Positions 1 through 9,451 of a DNA stretch of 64,000 nt are shown in pieces. Source of the stretch: Eisenbergiella porci (GTDB taxonomy: Bacteria; Bacillota; Clostridia; Lachnospirales; Lachnospiraceae); assembly GCF_009696275.1 (NCBI RefSeq), contig NZ_VUMI01000025.1:1-64000 (forward strand), written 5' to 3'. The notes below the pieces were generated by a model. The model was not told the origin of the DNA. It was given only the letters and a program-made list of their open reading frames with translations, and made no database searches. The position numbers were made by a program, and so were the translations under genes. The first letter of the stretch is position 1. Every line of letters begins with the position of its first letter.

Positions 1-84
1 CCTATAACTTCTGATGGAGGGGGAACTCCTCCTTCCGTTATATCTATATAGATTTATTAGATTGGACTTTGTAACTGTTAACCA

Positions 85-102
85 GTAGTCGTTCTTGACT
101 AC
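85..102. promoter_or_regulatory. Candidate operator inverted repeat
   Basis: GTAGTC, six bases, GACTAC is a perfect 6-bp inverted repeat lying 28 bases before the first ATG of the M28 remnant; TTGACT inside it could be a -35 element. A related half site (GTAGTC next to a TTGACA) lies beside the blaI remnant at 47978-47994. The resemblance to BlaI-type operators is an inference. Confidence 0.3.
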
Positions 103-130
103 ACCATTATTATACTAGGAGGAAAAAGAC

Positions 131-750
131 ATGGAAACACGGAAAAATATCGAAAGGCATTTGAACGTACTTTGTAAGGAAATCGGTGCAAGGCCCACTG
201 GCTCAGAGGCAAACCATACGGCGGTTGAGTATGCGTGCAGGGAGAGCTTCTCTGCGTCAGTTCACGGGAGGAGCTGCGGCGCGCGCCTGTCGCCGGGAAA
301 ATCGTTTTGCTTTGTGGTGAGCTGGCATCGGAACCGCTGATGCCCAAAGGCTTTGTATTCTGGAATCCGGAGGAACACAGGGAAATCATCTCCCTGCTGG
401 AAAACGGCGGCGTTAAGGCGGTGCTTACCGTCAGTCTTTCTCCGGAACGCTTTGTGCCGGTCATTGAGGACGGGGACTTTGAAGTACCCTGCGCCGTGGT
501 TCTTCCGGAAAGCCTGCCCCGGCTATGCAGCGGGCTTCCCGCAGCCCTTACGCCGAACGCGGAACGTCGCCCTGCAAAGGCCGCCAATGTAATTGCCGTC
601 TATGGCAGCGGAAAACATAAGGTATGTTTTTCAGCGCATATTGACACCAAACCGGGAACCCCGGGCGCTTTGGACAATGCCTCCGGCGTAGCCGTTTTAC
701 TCGCGATGGCAGAGAAGCTGTCGGGCAGGGAGCTGCCCTACCGCATCAAT
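131..750 (+). pseudogene. Decayed M28-family metallopeptidase
   Basis: This is a broken zinc aminopeptidase of the M28 type. A good ribosome binding site (AGGAGG) precedes ATG 131, and the first about 35 residues read as a normal M28 start (CKEIGARPTGSEAN). The frame is then lost near 220-245, and the reading continues in another frame with a protease-associated-like segment (APVAGKIVLLCGEL) and the metal-site region HIDTKPGTPGALDNASG (about 637-690). Several dozen residues between the two parts appear to be missing. The coding sequence stops abruptly around 738-750, where it runs into the 3' end of the convergent kinase-like gene, so the C-terminal half with the remaining metal ligands is absent. 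It cannot make an active peptidase. Confidence 0.75.
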
Positions 751-1343
751 GCCCTTTCAATCAGCTCCACGCATCTGTCATATCCCAGCGTTGTGCTGTT
801 CAGGCACAGATCATAGTTCATGGGATCTCCCCATTCCCTGTCCGTATACTGTTTATAATAATCCCTGCGCTGTCTGTCCTTCATACGGATGTAATCCTCC
901 GTTTCCACCATGGCGATATTGTCAATCTGGTTGGCGCGTTCTTTGCGCTCCGCCATAGAGGAGGCATAAATAAACACATTCAGGCTTCTGCATTTCCCCC
1001 GCAGCACCTCGCCCGCGCAGCGGCCGATAAAAATGCAGGGGCCTTCCATGCTAAGACGGCGTATGGTTTCCGCCTGGGCCTGGTAAATCCGGTAAGGCAT
1101 CATGCCTCTTTCATTTCCCCGGAAATTTTCCACGGCGGACGCCACGGTATACAGAAGGCTTTTATTTACCTTTTCATCGTTTGCCTTGACCACGCCGGGG
1201 TTCAGGCCGTATTTTTCAGCCGCCAGCATGAGAAGCTGCCCGTCATAAAAAGGGATGCCCAGCCTCTCCGACAGCCGTTTCCCGATTTCACGGCCGCCGC
1301 TGGCATATTGTCTTTCAATTGTAATTGTTCTCAGATGAGCCAT
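738..1343 (-). CDS. Cytidylate kinase-like family protein
   Basis: A protein of 201 residues of the cytidylate-kinase-like family (P-loop nucleoside monophosphate kinase fold). It starts ITIERQYASGGREIGKRLSE, the family's degenerate nucleotide-binding start, and has the conserved IFIGRCAGEVLRG segment mid-protein and YDLCLNSTTLGYD near the C-terminus. The start at 1343 is chosen over the longer frame because AAGGAG lies at the right distance. It lies 71 bases downstream of the ABC exporter pair on the same strand. Its stop codon lies in the junction with the decayed M28 gene, but the length is normal for the family, so it is probably intact. The true substrate is unknown; members are often annotated as cytidylate kinase without proof. 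Confidence 0.8.
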   Translation of the reverse strand: MAHLRTITIERQYASGGREIGKRLSERLGIPFYDGQLLMLAAEKYGLNPGVVKANDEKVNKSLLYTVASAVENFRGNERGMMPYRIYQAQAETIRRLSMEGPCIFIGRCAGEVLRGKCRSLNVFIYASSMAERKERANQIDNIAMVETEDYIRMKDRQRRDYYKQYTDREWGDPMNYDLCLNSTTLGYDRCVELIERALMR

Positions 1344-1414
1344 TTTTCCGTCTCCTTTTCTGCTGCCGCAAGGCTGCTGTACTGTCCTGTAACTGTGATT
1401 TGCAGCCTCTTGCA

Positions 1415-3253
1415 TTACGCAGTGGCATCTACGAACTGCGAATTGTAAAGCTCCGCGTAAAATCCGTTCTTTGCAAGGAGTTCCTCATGATTGCCCTGTT
1501 CTATAATATCGCCATCCTTCATCACCAGTATGAGATCCGCATCACGGATGGTGGAAAGCCTGTGGGCGATGACAAAGCTGGTTCTGCCTTCCATCAGATG
1601 ATTCATAGCCTTCTGGATCTGCTGTTCCGTCCTGGTATCCACGGAGCTGGTTGCTTCGTCCAGAATCATGATTTTATTGTCCGCCAGAATAGCGCGGGCA
1701 ATGGTGAGAAGCTGCTTCTGGCCCTGGGATACGTTGCTGGCATCCTCATTCAGCTCCATCTGGTAGCCGCCGGGAAGCGTCTGGATAAACCGGTGCGCAT
1801 GGGCCGCCTTGGCCGCCGCAATAACCTCTTCGTCCGTGGCATCCAGCCGTCCGTACCGGATATTTTCCATAATAGTGCCCTTAAACAGCCAGGTATCCTG
1901 AAGCACCATGCCGAAAATCTCACGCAGCTCGCTCCGGTTGAATTCCTTTACATTGTGGCCGTCCACCAGGATAGCGCCGCTGTTCACATCGTAAAAACGC
2001 ATCAGCAGCTTCACCATGGTTGTTTTCCCGGCGCCGGTGGGGCCTACGATAGCCACTGTCTGGCCCGGCTTCACGGAACAGTTGAAGTTATGGATGATCA
2101 CCTTATCCGGGTTGTAGCCGAATACCACATTCTGGAAATCCACCCTGCCTTTGGGGAATTCCAGGTGCACCGGATTCTGCGCAAGCTGTTCTTCCTCCTC
2201 TTCCTCAAGGAATTCAAAAACACGCTCCGCCGCGGCCGCTGTGGACTGCAGCATGTTGGATACCTGCGCCAGCTGGGTAATAGGCTGGGTAAAGTTTCTT
2301 ACGTACTGGATAAACGCCTGGATATCGCCTACCGTAATGGTTCCTCTCACGGCCAGGATGCTTCCCAGAACCGCCACGGATACGTAGCCCAGATTTCCTA
2401 CAAAGGTCATGATGGGCTGCATCAGGCCGGAAAGGAACTGGGATTTCCATGCGGACTGGAACAAAATATCATTGGTATCATGGAAGGTCTTTTCCACATC
2501 CTCTTCCTTGTTATACGCTTTCACGATATTGTGGCCGCTGTAAACCTCTTCCACCTGGCCGTTGATTTCGCCCAGATATCTTTGCTGCGCCACGAAGAAC
2601 TTCTGCGATTTTTTTACCACAATCCCAATCAGGCCTGCGGAAATGGGCAGGATGACTATGGCAATCAGAGTCATCAGGGGGCTGATGCTCAGCATCATGA
2701 TCAGGACGCCGATCATGGTTGTGATAGAGGTAATCAGCTGGGTGATGCTCTGGTTCAGGCTCTGCCCCAGCGTATCCACATCGTTGGTAATACGGGAAAG
2801 GACCTCGCCTACCGTTCTGCTCTCAAAATATTTCATGGGCATACGGTTGATTTTTTCACAGATTTCCTGCCGGAAGCGGTAGGCCAGCTTCTGGGAGATA
2901 CCTGTCATAATCAGCCCCTGTACAAAGGAGAGCACCGCGCTGAGCACGTACAGTCCCAACAGAAGCAGGAGGATATGACCTATACGTTCGAAATTAATGC
3001 TGCCGGTGCCGGAAACCTTGGCAACCAGGCCGTTGAAAAGCTCTGTGGTGGCTTTCCCCGAAATCTTGGGGCCGATGATGCCGAATATGGTACTGCCCAC
3101 CGCAAAAATAAGCACTGCCACAAAGGCAGGCCAGTAACGGCCCATATATTTCACCAGTTTTTTTATGGTGCCTTTAAAATCCTTGGCCTTTTCACCGCCC
3201 ATCCGGACGCCCGGGCCATGCATTCTGGGGGGTCTTCTCTGTGTTTCACTCAT
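1415..3253 (-). CDS. ABC exporter, catalytic half (LmrD/TM288-like)
   Basis: A half-transporter of 612 residues with six N-terminal membrane helices (about 40-335) followed by an ATPase domain. Walker A (GPTGAGKTT, about residue 405), Walker B with catalytic glutamate (MILDEATSS, about 530) and the switch histidine (IAHRLST, about 563) are all canonical, but the signature motif is altered to NVSQGQ. Together with its neighbour at 3250-5400, which has the complementary defects, this is the layout of heterodimeric exporters such as LmrCD or TM287/288, where one ATP site hydrolyses and the other only binds. The start codon overlaps the upstream gene's stop by four bases (translational coupling). 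A drug or lipid export role controlled by the upstream MarR gene is likely; the substrate cannot be read from sequence. Confidence 0.93.
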   Translation of the reverse strand: MSETQRRPPRMHGPGVRMGGEKAKDFKGTIKKLVKYMGRYWPAFVAVLIFAVGSTIFGIIGPKISGKATTELFNGLVAKVSGTGSINFERIGHILLLLLGLYVLSAVLSFVQGLIMTGISQKLAYRFRQEICEKINRMPMKYFESRTVGEVLSRITNDVDTLGQSLNQSITQLITSITTMIGVLIMMLSISPLMTLIAIVILPISAGLIGIVVKKSQKFFVAQQRYLGEINGQVEEVYSGHNIVKAYNKEEDVEKTFHDTNDILFQSAWKSQFLSGLMQPIMTFVGNLGYVSVAVLGSILAVRGTITVGDIQAFIQYVRNFTQPITQLAQVSNMLQSTAAAAERVFEFLEEEEEEQLAQNPVHLEFPKGRVDFQNVVFGYNPDKVIIHNFNCSVKPGQTVAIVGPTGAGKTTMVKLLMRFYDVNSGAILVDGHNVKEFNRSELREIFGMVLQDTWLFKGTIMENIRYGRLDATDEEVIAAAKAAHAHRFIQTLPGGYQMELNEDASNVSQGQKQLLTIARAILADNKIMILDEATSSVDTRTEQQIQKAMNHLMEGRTSFVIAHRLSTIRDADLILVMKDGDIIEQGNHEELLAKNGFYAELYNSQFVDATA

Positions 3254-5400
3254 GATGCGCTTCCTCCTTTCAGCTCCGCCTCAGACAGCTGGGAACGGGC
3301 GATTTCCTGATATGCCCCGCAGGTTGCCAGCAGTTCCTCATGGGTGCCGATGCCGGCGACTTTGCCGTCATCCAGAACGATAATCTGATTGGCATGAAGG
3401 ATGGTGCTGATTCTCTGCGCCACAATAATAATGGTGGCGTCCTCAATTTCTTCATGCAGCGCTTTTCTCAGAACCATATCCGTCTTGTAGTCCAGCGCGG
3501 AAAAGCTGTCGTCAAACAGGAATATCTTGGGATCCTTGGCGATGGCCCTGGCGATGGACAGACGCTGCTTCTGCCCGCCCGATACATTGCTTCCGCCCTG
3601 AGCAATGGGACTTTCATAGCCTTCGGGCTTGCTGTCGATAAATTCCGTGGCCTGGGCGATTTCCGCCGCTTCTATCATTTTTTCATCTGAAATATGGGAA
3701 CCGCCGTATTTGATGTTGGAGGCGATATCCCCGGAGAACAGATTTCCCTTCTGGGGTACAAAGCCCAGCAGGCTGCGCAGCTTATGCTGGGAAATTTCCC
3801 GGACATCCACGCCGTCAATCAATATCCGGCCCGCCGTCACATCGTAAAATCTGGGAATCAGGTGGATCAGCGTGGATTTGCCGCAGCCGGTGCTTCCGAT
3901 AATCGCCGTTGTTTCTCCCGGCTTTGCCGTAAAGCTGATATGCTCCAGCGCATCCTCCGCCGCCCCTTCATAGCGGAAAGACACATCCTCAAAGGTAAGC
4001 TCGCCCTTCGCTTTTTCCAGCTCACCGTCCCTGGAGGCGGAAGGATCATGGATGCTGGGCCGGGTGTCCAGCACCTCCTGGATACGTTCCGCCGCCACGC
4101 CGGCACGGGGCAGCATGACGGAAATCATGGTAATCATCAGGAAGGCCATGACAATCTGCATAGTATAAGTAATAAACGCCATCATATCGCCCACCTGGAG
4201 GTTTCCCGCATCGATCCCCTTTCCGCCGAACCAGATAATCATAACGGTAATGCAGTTCATGATCATCATCATCAGGGGCATCATGAAGGTCATAACCCGG
4301 TTGGTGAACAGCTGGGTTCTCATCAGATCCTTATTGGCTGTTTCAAATCTTTTTTCTTCAAATTTCTCACGGCTGAAGGCGCGGATAACGGGCACGCCGG
4401 TGAGTATTTCCCTGGACACCAGGTTCAGCCGGTCAACCAGGGACTGCATTTTTTTAAACTTCGGCATGGCTATCTGCATCAGGATCAAAACCACCACGGA
4501 AATTGCCGCAACCGCTACGCCGATAATCCAGCCCAGCCCGGTTCTGGTACTGGCTACCTTGACAATGCCGCCGATACCGATGATAGGCGCATAAAGCACC
4601 ATACGCAGCAGCATGACCTCTACCATCTGTACCTGCTGGATATCATTGGTACTCCTTGTTATCAGGGAAGCGATGGAGAATTTATTCAGTTCATTGCTGG
4701 AAAAGGAAACCACCTTGGTGAAAACCTTTCCTCTCAGATCCATACCTATCTTTGCCGCCGTCCTGGAGGACAGAAGGCCCGCCAGTATGGCCGCCGCCAT
4801 CATAAGAAGCGTCAGGCCCAGCATTTTGGCTCCGGTAGAAAGCAGGTAGTTCATCTGCACATCATTCAGGTCCATTCCCATGGCTTCATATTCAGCCTTA
4901 ATAAAAAGAATGGCTTTCTGGGTGATGATGGAATCGCTCATATCTCCCATTTCCTCAGCTGCCTGTTTTTTCATTTCCTGCAGCTTTGTATCGTCAATTC
5001 CCTTTGCCGCCATCATTTCCTTCAGGCCGGCCATGTCCGTCTGCCCGGACTCCTGAATGGAACTGAGTATTACCATAGGCATTCCGAAATCCTGGTTGAG
5101 GCGGTCAATCGTTTCCTTATCCGAGGTATTCCGTTCATAAATGCCGTCCTTCAGATCATAAGCCTGAAGGGCCTCGTTTTTTTCGTCCTCCGTCAAAAAC
5201 AGGGACAGGCTGTCAAAGGTTTCCTCTCTCATTCTTTCAGGGACGGCATTTTCAATACCTCCCTGCTGTATTCCCACGTCCACAATATCCGAGGTGTAGG
5301 AAGGCAGCGCCAGGTCGCAATACGCCTGACCTACCAAAAGAAGAATGATTAAAAGGACGGCAGCCTTATGCTCGCCCAGGTGTTTAAACAATTTCCACAT
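3250..5400 (-). CDS. ABC exporter, degenerate-site half (LmrC/TM287-like)
   Basis: A half-transporter of 716 residues. Walker A (GSTGCGKST, about 505) and signature NVSGGQ (about 607) are normal, but the catalytic glutamate after Walker B is aspartate (FLFDDSFSALD) and the switch histidine is glutamine (IIVAQRIST). These are the hallmarks of the non-hydrolysing subunit of a heterodimeric exporter, completed by the product of the overlapping downstream gene. Between helix 1 and helix 2 it carries an unusually long hydrophilic insert (about residues 50-190, rich in E, K, M), predicted extracytoplasmic, which accounts for the extra length over about 580 residues. It sits 90 bases downstream of a MarR gene, and the three probably form one operon. 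Confidence 0.93.
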   Translation of the reverse strand: MWKLFKHLGEHKAAVLLIILLLVGQAYCDLALPSYTSDIVDVGIQQGGIENAVPERMREETFDSLSLFLTEDEKNEALQAYDLKDGIYERNTSDKETIDRLNQDFGMPMVILSSIQESGQTDMAGLKEMMAAKGIDDTKLQEMKKQAAEEMGDMSDSIITQKAILFIKAEYEAMGMDLNDVQMNYLLSTGAKMLGLTLLMMAAAILAGLLSSRTAAKIGMDLRGKVFTKVVSFSSNELNKFSIASLITRSTNDIQQVQMVEVMLLRMVLYAPIIGIGGIVKVASTRTGLGWIIGVAVAAISVVVLILMQIAMPKFKKMQSLVDRLNLVSREILTGVPVIRAFSREKFEEKRFETANKDLMRTQLFTNRVMTFMMPLMMMIMNCITVMIIWFGGKGIDAGNLQVGDMMAFITYTMQIVMAFLMITMISVMLPRAGVAAERIQEVLDTRPSIHDPSASRDGELEKAKGELTFEDVSFRYEGAAEDALEHISFTAKPGETTAIIGSTGCGKSTLIHLIPRFYDVTAGRILIDGVDVREISQHKLRSLLGFVPQKGNLFSGDIASNIKYGGSHISDEKMIEAAEIAQATEFIDSKPEGYESPIAQGGSNVSGGQKQRLSIARAIAKDPKIFLFDDSFSALDYKTDMVLRKALHEEIEDATIIIVAQRISTILHANQIIVLDDGKVAGIGTHEELLATCGAYQEIARSQLSEAELKGGSAS

Positions 5401-5490
5401 TCTTTCCTATTTCTCCTTTCTGCTGTTCCTTCTGTGCCATTCCTTCAAAAACGTCTCTGAAATTACTTTTCCATAATTCCGGGGCACGCT

Positions 5491-5964
5491 CTAAGAAGGA
5501 TTCTCCGAAACCATTCCGATGTTTTTCTCCATGATGTCTACCAGCTCCTTCCACAAGGCAAGGAACGCATCCATTTTTTCTTCCCCCATCTCCTCCATCA
5601 CCCGGTTGATATACTCGGTGGATACCTCCCAGGCGTACTGCCGGGCCTGTTCTCCGGCCTGCGTTAAACGGACATAGGTTTTCCTCCTGTTTTTATTGTC
5701 AATCATCCGCTCTGCAAGCCCTTTTTCTTCGACGGATTTCAATGTCCTTGACATGGCGGGCGGCGACATAAAGGAACAGCGGGCAAGCTCGGATACACTG
5801 ATTCCGCTGGCGTCAGGATTCCTCTTCATATAGATATGAACCATCTGAAGAGCCGTGAATTCTCCATGGGTAATGTTTCCAAGCCTTATTCCCATATTCA
5901 CCCGCCCGTACCGAAATGTTGTTCTCAGCAAATCAATACGCATCTCATCCGTCGTCATTTCCAT
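5491..5964 (-). CDS. MarR family transcriptional regulator
   Basis: A 157-residue winged-helix regulator. The recognition region reads GISVSELARCSFMSPPAMSRTLKSVEEKG, followed by the wing with the family's D-N-K-N-R-R-K pattern (MIDNKNRRKTYVRLT), and a C-terminal helix for dimerisation. It is the first gene of the operon with the two ABC exporter halves. A palindrome TTAAC-ATT-GTTAA lies between its promoter and start codon, suggesting that it represses itself and the exporter and is released by a ligand, often a small phenolic or drug. The ligand is unknown. Confidence 0.92.
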   Translation of the reverse strand: MEMTTDEMRIDLLRTTFRYGRVNMGIRLGNITHGEFTALQMVHIYMKRNPDASGISVSELARCSFMSPPAMSRTLKSVEEKGLAERMIDNKNRRKTYVRLTQAGEQARQYAWEVSTEYINRVMEEMGEEKMDAFLALWKELVDIMEKNIGMVSENPS

Positions 5965-5995
5965 TCCTTTCCGCGACTGTTTGCAGCTGCAATAT

Positions 5996-6055
5996 TTAAC
6001 ATTGTTAATAGTTGCTTTGGTTAAAGATTATAGTCTCTCCCTGCCTGAAATACAA
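5996..6055 (-). promoter_or_regulatory. Promoter and operator of the MarR-ABC exporter operon
   Basis: On the minus strand TTGTAT (6050-6055) and TATAAT (6027-6032) are 17 bases apart. Downstream, between the -10 box and the marR start, TTAAC-ATT-GTTAA (5996-6008) is a perfect palindrome of the kind bound by MarR dimers. Position and symmetry suggest autorepression. Confidence 0.65.
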
Positions 6056-6227
6056 TTCTTTTTTTAGAAAAAAAGTATAAAAAAACTATAAAGAATCCAT
6101 CAATCCGCACAAAAAAACTCCGGTAAGTCCTCTGCTGTTTCCCGATAAGCTCCTGCTGTTACTTATTGAAATAATCGGATTTATCAGGTAGAATCAAATG
6201 AAACCATGTACTTGCATGGAGGAATGG

Positions 6228-6806
6228 ATGGACGAAACAAGTCAGAAAATAATTGATGCGACAATGACCCTGATCCGGGATAAGGGCTATGTGGCCACCA
6301 CCACAAAGGATATTGCAAAGCTGGCCGGTGTGAACGAATGTACCCTCTTCCGGAAATTCGGCAGCAAAAAGGATATCGCCCTGACCGGCATTGGGCAGGA
6401 GAAATGGCGGGGGAATATTTCCCGGGATATTTTCCAGGATGTGGTATGGGAGCTGCAGCCCGATCTGGAAATATTCATGAGCGCTTATATGGAACGGATT
6501 ACGCCGGATTTCGTCAATCTTTCCATCGGCCTGCGCGCGCCGCAGCTTTATGAAGAGGCGGCCCCTTATATTATGAAGGTCCCACAGGCCTTTTTATCCG
6601 CCCTGACCGAATATTTCCAGGAAATGCACAGGAAAGGAAAGCTTCCTTCCCTGGACTTCCCCAGCCTGTCCATGACGATTTTTTCCGCCACCTTTGGTTT
6701 TACTTTTTTAAAGGCATCCTTTGAGCAGAAGCTGTCGCCGGAGGATAAGGACGGATTCATACGCAAAAGCGTGGAATTGTTTATCAGCGGAATTCCCCGT
6801 TGTTAA
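6228..6806 (+). CDS. TetR/AcrR family transcriptional regulator
   Basis: A TetR-type repressor of 192 residues. The N-terminal DNA-binding domain follows the family pattern: IIDATMTLIRDKGY, then TTTKDIAKLAGVN and ECTLFRKFGSKKDI. The C-terminal ligand domain is not recognisable beyond helices. Start 6228 is preferred because GGAGGA (6218-6223) precedes it closely; in-frame ATGs at 6198 and 6216 lack a comparable site. It is divergent from the MarR-ABC operon and could regulate that operon or itself. The next gene downstream, the ilvB remnant, has its own ribosome binding site and is probably unrelated. Confidence 0.9.
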   Translation: MDETSQKIIDATMTLIRDKGYVATTTKDIAKLAGVNECTLFRKFGSKKDIALTGIGQEKWRGNISRDIFQDVVWELQPDLEIFMSAYMERITPDFVNLSIGLRAPQLYEEAAPYIMKVPQAFLSALTEYFQEMHRKGKLPSLDFPSLSMTIFSATFGFTFLKASFEQKLSPEDKDGFIRKSVELFISGIPRC

Positions 6807-6922
6807 GCGAAACGGATGGGAAAGAGATTTTTATATCTGGATGACAGGATAGTCAAACACCACACCGCAAGCAACGGGGCATCAAATTTGAGACGCCGTG
6901 AACTTAAAGGAGGCTGAAAATA

Positions 6923-8509
6923 ATGCAGATAACCGGAGCCCAACTATTTGTAAAAGCACTGCAGGCGGAGCAGGTGGACACCCTGTTTGCCTATCCCGGC
7001 GGCCAGGCAATCGATTTATTCGACGCGCTGTATGGAGCCGCTGTACCCAAGGTTATCCTGCCCCGCCATGAACAGGGTCTGGTACACGCTGCGGACGGCT
7101 ATGCGCGTTCTACCGGAAAAACAGGAGTATGTCTGGTAACCAGCGGGCCGGGAGCCACCAATCTTGTAACGGGAATCGCCACTGCCAACTATGACAGTGT
7201 CCCTCTCGTATGCTTTACCGGGCAGGTTCCCACCGGGCTGATAGGAAACGATTCCTTTCAGGAGGTGAATATTGTGGGCATTACAAGGAGCATTACAAAA
7301 TATGCCGTAACGGTACGCAGACGCGAAGAGCTTGGTAGCGTCATCAAAAAGGCCTTTTACATTGCCGTAGATATCCCTGTTGTGGCCGATGCAAAAAGCG
7401 CAATCTCCACCCTGCTGGAAAAGGCAGAGCCGCTTCCTACCGGGGAATGGCTGGCGCAGCTTGAGCGCTGGAAGCAGCAGCATCCCCTGCGCATGAAGCC
7501 CTCTGCCCTTTCTCCCCAGGCCATTCTGCAGGCGGTCAATCACTGCTTTGAGAACGCCATTATCGCTACGGATGTGGGACAGAACCAGCTTTGGGCAACG
7601 CAGTTCCTTGCGCTTGATGAGCACCGCAGGCTTCTGACCTCCGGCGGGCTGGGCACCATGGGCTATGGACTTCCGGCGGCCATTGGAGCCAGCCTGGAAA
7701 ATCCCCGCACAGATGTCCTTGTGATCACAGGCGACGGCGGCATGCAGATGAATCTGCAGGAACTGGCAACTGCGGTTGTTTATGAGCTTCCTGTTATCAT
7801 CTGTATTTTTACAACAGCTGTCTGGGGAATGTGCGGCAGTGGCAGGAGATGTTTTATCAGAGACGCTATTCCTCCACCTGCCTGCGGTACCGGAAAAGCT
7901 GCCCTGTCCCCTGCACCGGCCCCGGGGAAAACTGTCCTGAATATACGCCGGATTTCATCAGGCTTGCGGAAAGCTATGGCGCCAGGGGCATCCGGGTAAC
8001 CACTCCTGAGGACATAGAACCGGCGCTGCTGGAAGCCAGGAACAGGAAAAACGGCCCCACGGTTATTGAATTTATGATTGAAAGAGAAGAAAATGTCATG
8101 CCCATAGTCCCGGCGGGGACCCTCGGAGGACCCTTCCATCTACCGGGTTACCATCGGGCTGACCGGTGACGACCGCACCTTTGAACAGATTAAAAAGCAG
8201 CTGAACCGGAGCGTTGAGGTAATCAAGGTAATGGATTTTACCGGGATTCCCGTACATTTAAAGGAGCTCATGTTCCTCCGGGTCAGCGGCTGCAGTCAAC
8301 AGGATATGACGGAGCTGTTCAGACTGTCCCATGTCCTGGGTACCCTGGTGATTGACTATGGTCCGTCTGCCGCGCTGCTACAAAGTGTACAGACAGAGTT
8401 GAAAAATGACGATCTGGTATCCCTGTTTCAGTCCCTGTTCCCCGGACGGATCGAAATTGTGCGCGGCGGGAGCGTGGGGACGGAGGAGATCAGCCTTCGC
8501 GGAGAATAA
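6923..8509 (+). pseudogene. ilvB/ilvN: Broken, fused acetolactate synthase locus (ilvB-ilvN)
   Basis: The start is a normal acetolactate synthase large subunit after AAAGGAGG: FAYPGGQAIDLF, then PRHEQGLVHAADGYAR with the catalytic glutamate, then the thiamine diphosphate site (ITGDGGMQMN). Near 7811 one base seems lost: the frame jumps between IICIF and VRQWQEMFYQRR, the natural continuation. The second frame runs to ENVMPIVPAG, close to the normal C-terminus of IlvB. Directly after it, in a third frame, the middle of the small regulatory subunit begins (SEDPSIYRVTIGLTGDDR, FEQIKKQLNR) and continues to a normal IlvN end (VRGGSVGTEEISL, stop 8507-8509). The IlvB tail and the first half of the IlvN ACT domain are therefore deleted. 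Both subunits are inactivated, suggesting that branched-chain amino acid synthesis by this copy is lost; another copy elsewhere is possible. Upstream at 6854-6895 lies a weak copy of the 44.7-kb repeat. Confidence 0.85.
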
Positions 8510-8536
8510 GCTTTCTGGCGCTGAAGACAAAAGGAA

Positions 8537-8573
8537 CGGAGGAAGCCGCTGCTTCCTCCGCCTTTTATTTTTT
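8537..8573 (+). terminator. Rho-independent terminator after ilvN remnant
   Basis: CGGAGGAAGC and GCTTCCTCCG form a perfect 10-bp stem with a 4-base loop, followed by a T-rich run. It lies 27 bases after the ilvN stop codon. Confidence 0.85.
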
Positions 8574-8602
8574 CCTTCGTTTTCTATAACAGCCCCGGAT
8601 TC

Positions 8603-9385
8603 CTATAGCAGCCCCAGATAATGAAATGCATTCTTCAGGCCATCCTCGCTGATATCCGTCGTCACATAATCCGCGGCCTCCTTCAAAGCCGGTATGCCAT
8701 TGCCCATGGCAATTCCGATCCCGGCGGCCTGTATCATTTCAAAGTCATTCATGCTGTCGCCGATTGCCGCCGATTCCTCCCGGCGTATGCCCCAATGCTC
8801 CAAAAGAAGCTCCAGCCCATAAGCTTTGGAGAGATGTGCCGGGATGACATCCGCGCCTCCTGTAATTTCGCTCATTATGGGCGTGCGCAGCGCCGGGAAG
8901 GTCTGTTCCACCAGCCTGGCCGCTTCCACAGAGTCATCCAGATAGAGCGCGTGCATGGGGATTTCATAAAGCTCTCTGGCATCGTACATTTCCCGGAGGA
9001 ACAGGTGCTCCTTGCCCTTCCACCGGGCCGCCTGCTTTTCCGGGTTGGTGGTATACCATTTTCCCTCATGCTGGCCGCCCAGGCATAAATCATTGGCGTA
9101 GGCAAAGTCCAGCACCTCCTTCTGCAGCTTCGGATCCAGGTAGGTTTCCTTCAGCACGGTTCCCTCCGCTTCCACCAGGGAGCCGTTGGAATGGATGATG
9201 CCGTCAGGCTTTACCAGCTCTTTAATAGGCGCGTTCCACGCATCGTTGAAAAAACGCCCGCTGGCAAGCACCAGCCTGCACTTTCCCCTCACGGCCTCCA
9301 GCGCCTCCCTGGCGCTTTCCGGGATGTTACCGAGGCGGTGGTCAAAAACCGTATTATCATAATCCAGACAAAGTACTTTTATCAT
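8603..9385 (-). CDS. HAD-superfamily (Cof-type) phosphatase
   Basis: A 260-residue HAD hydrolase of subclass IIB (Cof family). Motif I is LDYDNTVFD (nucleophile Asp in residues 7-13), motif II the serine of LVLASGR, and the C-terminal motif IV region reads SAAIGDSMNDFEMI followed by GIGIAMGNG, the Cof signature. It probably dephosphorylates sugar phosphates or flavin/pyridoxal phosphates in the cytoplasm; the substrate is not predictable. It is convergent with the ilv remnant and lies 65 bases downstream of the GH51 gene, so the two may be cotranscribed. Confidence 0.9.
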   Translation of the reverse strand: MIKVLCLDYDNTVFDHRLGNIPESAREALEAVRGKCRLVLASGRFFNDAWNAPIKELVKPDGIIHSNGSLVEAEGTVLKETYLDPKLQKEVLDFAYANDLCLGGQHEGKWYTTNPEKQAARWKGKEHLFLREMYDARELYEIPMHALYLDDSVEAARLVEQTFPALRTPIMSEITGGADVIPAHLSKAYGLELLLEHWGIRREESAAIGDSMNDFEMIQAAGIGIAMGNGIPALKEAADYVTTDISEDGLKNAFHYLGLL

Positions 9386-9451
9386 TCCAGCTCCAGTCCC
9401 CAGGCGCCTACCGGTGTTTTGTCCACAGCCCGCAGCAGCACCTGACTTTCC

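Noticed and set aside
1325-3310. Very long open frame on the plus strand opposite the ABC transporter gene
   Set aside because: It is histidine- and leucine-rich without domain similarity, lacks a ribosome binding site and mirrors the codon pattern of the real minus-strand gene.
3694-5352. Long plus-strand open frame opposite the second ABC half
   Set aside because: Same reason: antisense shadow of a clear ABC exporter gene.
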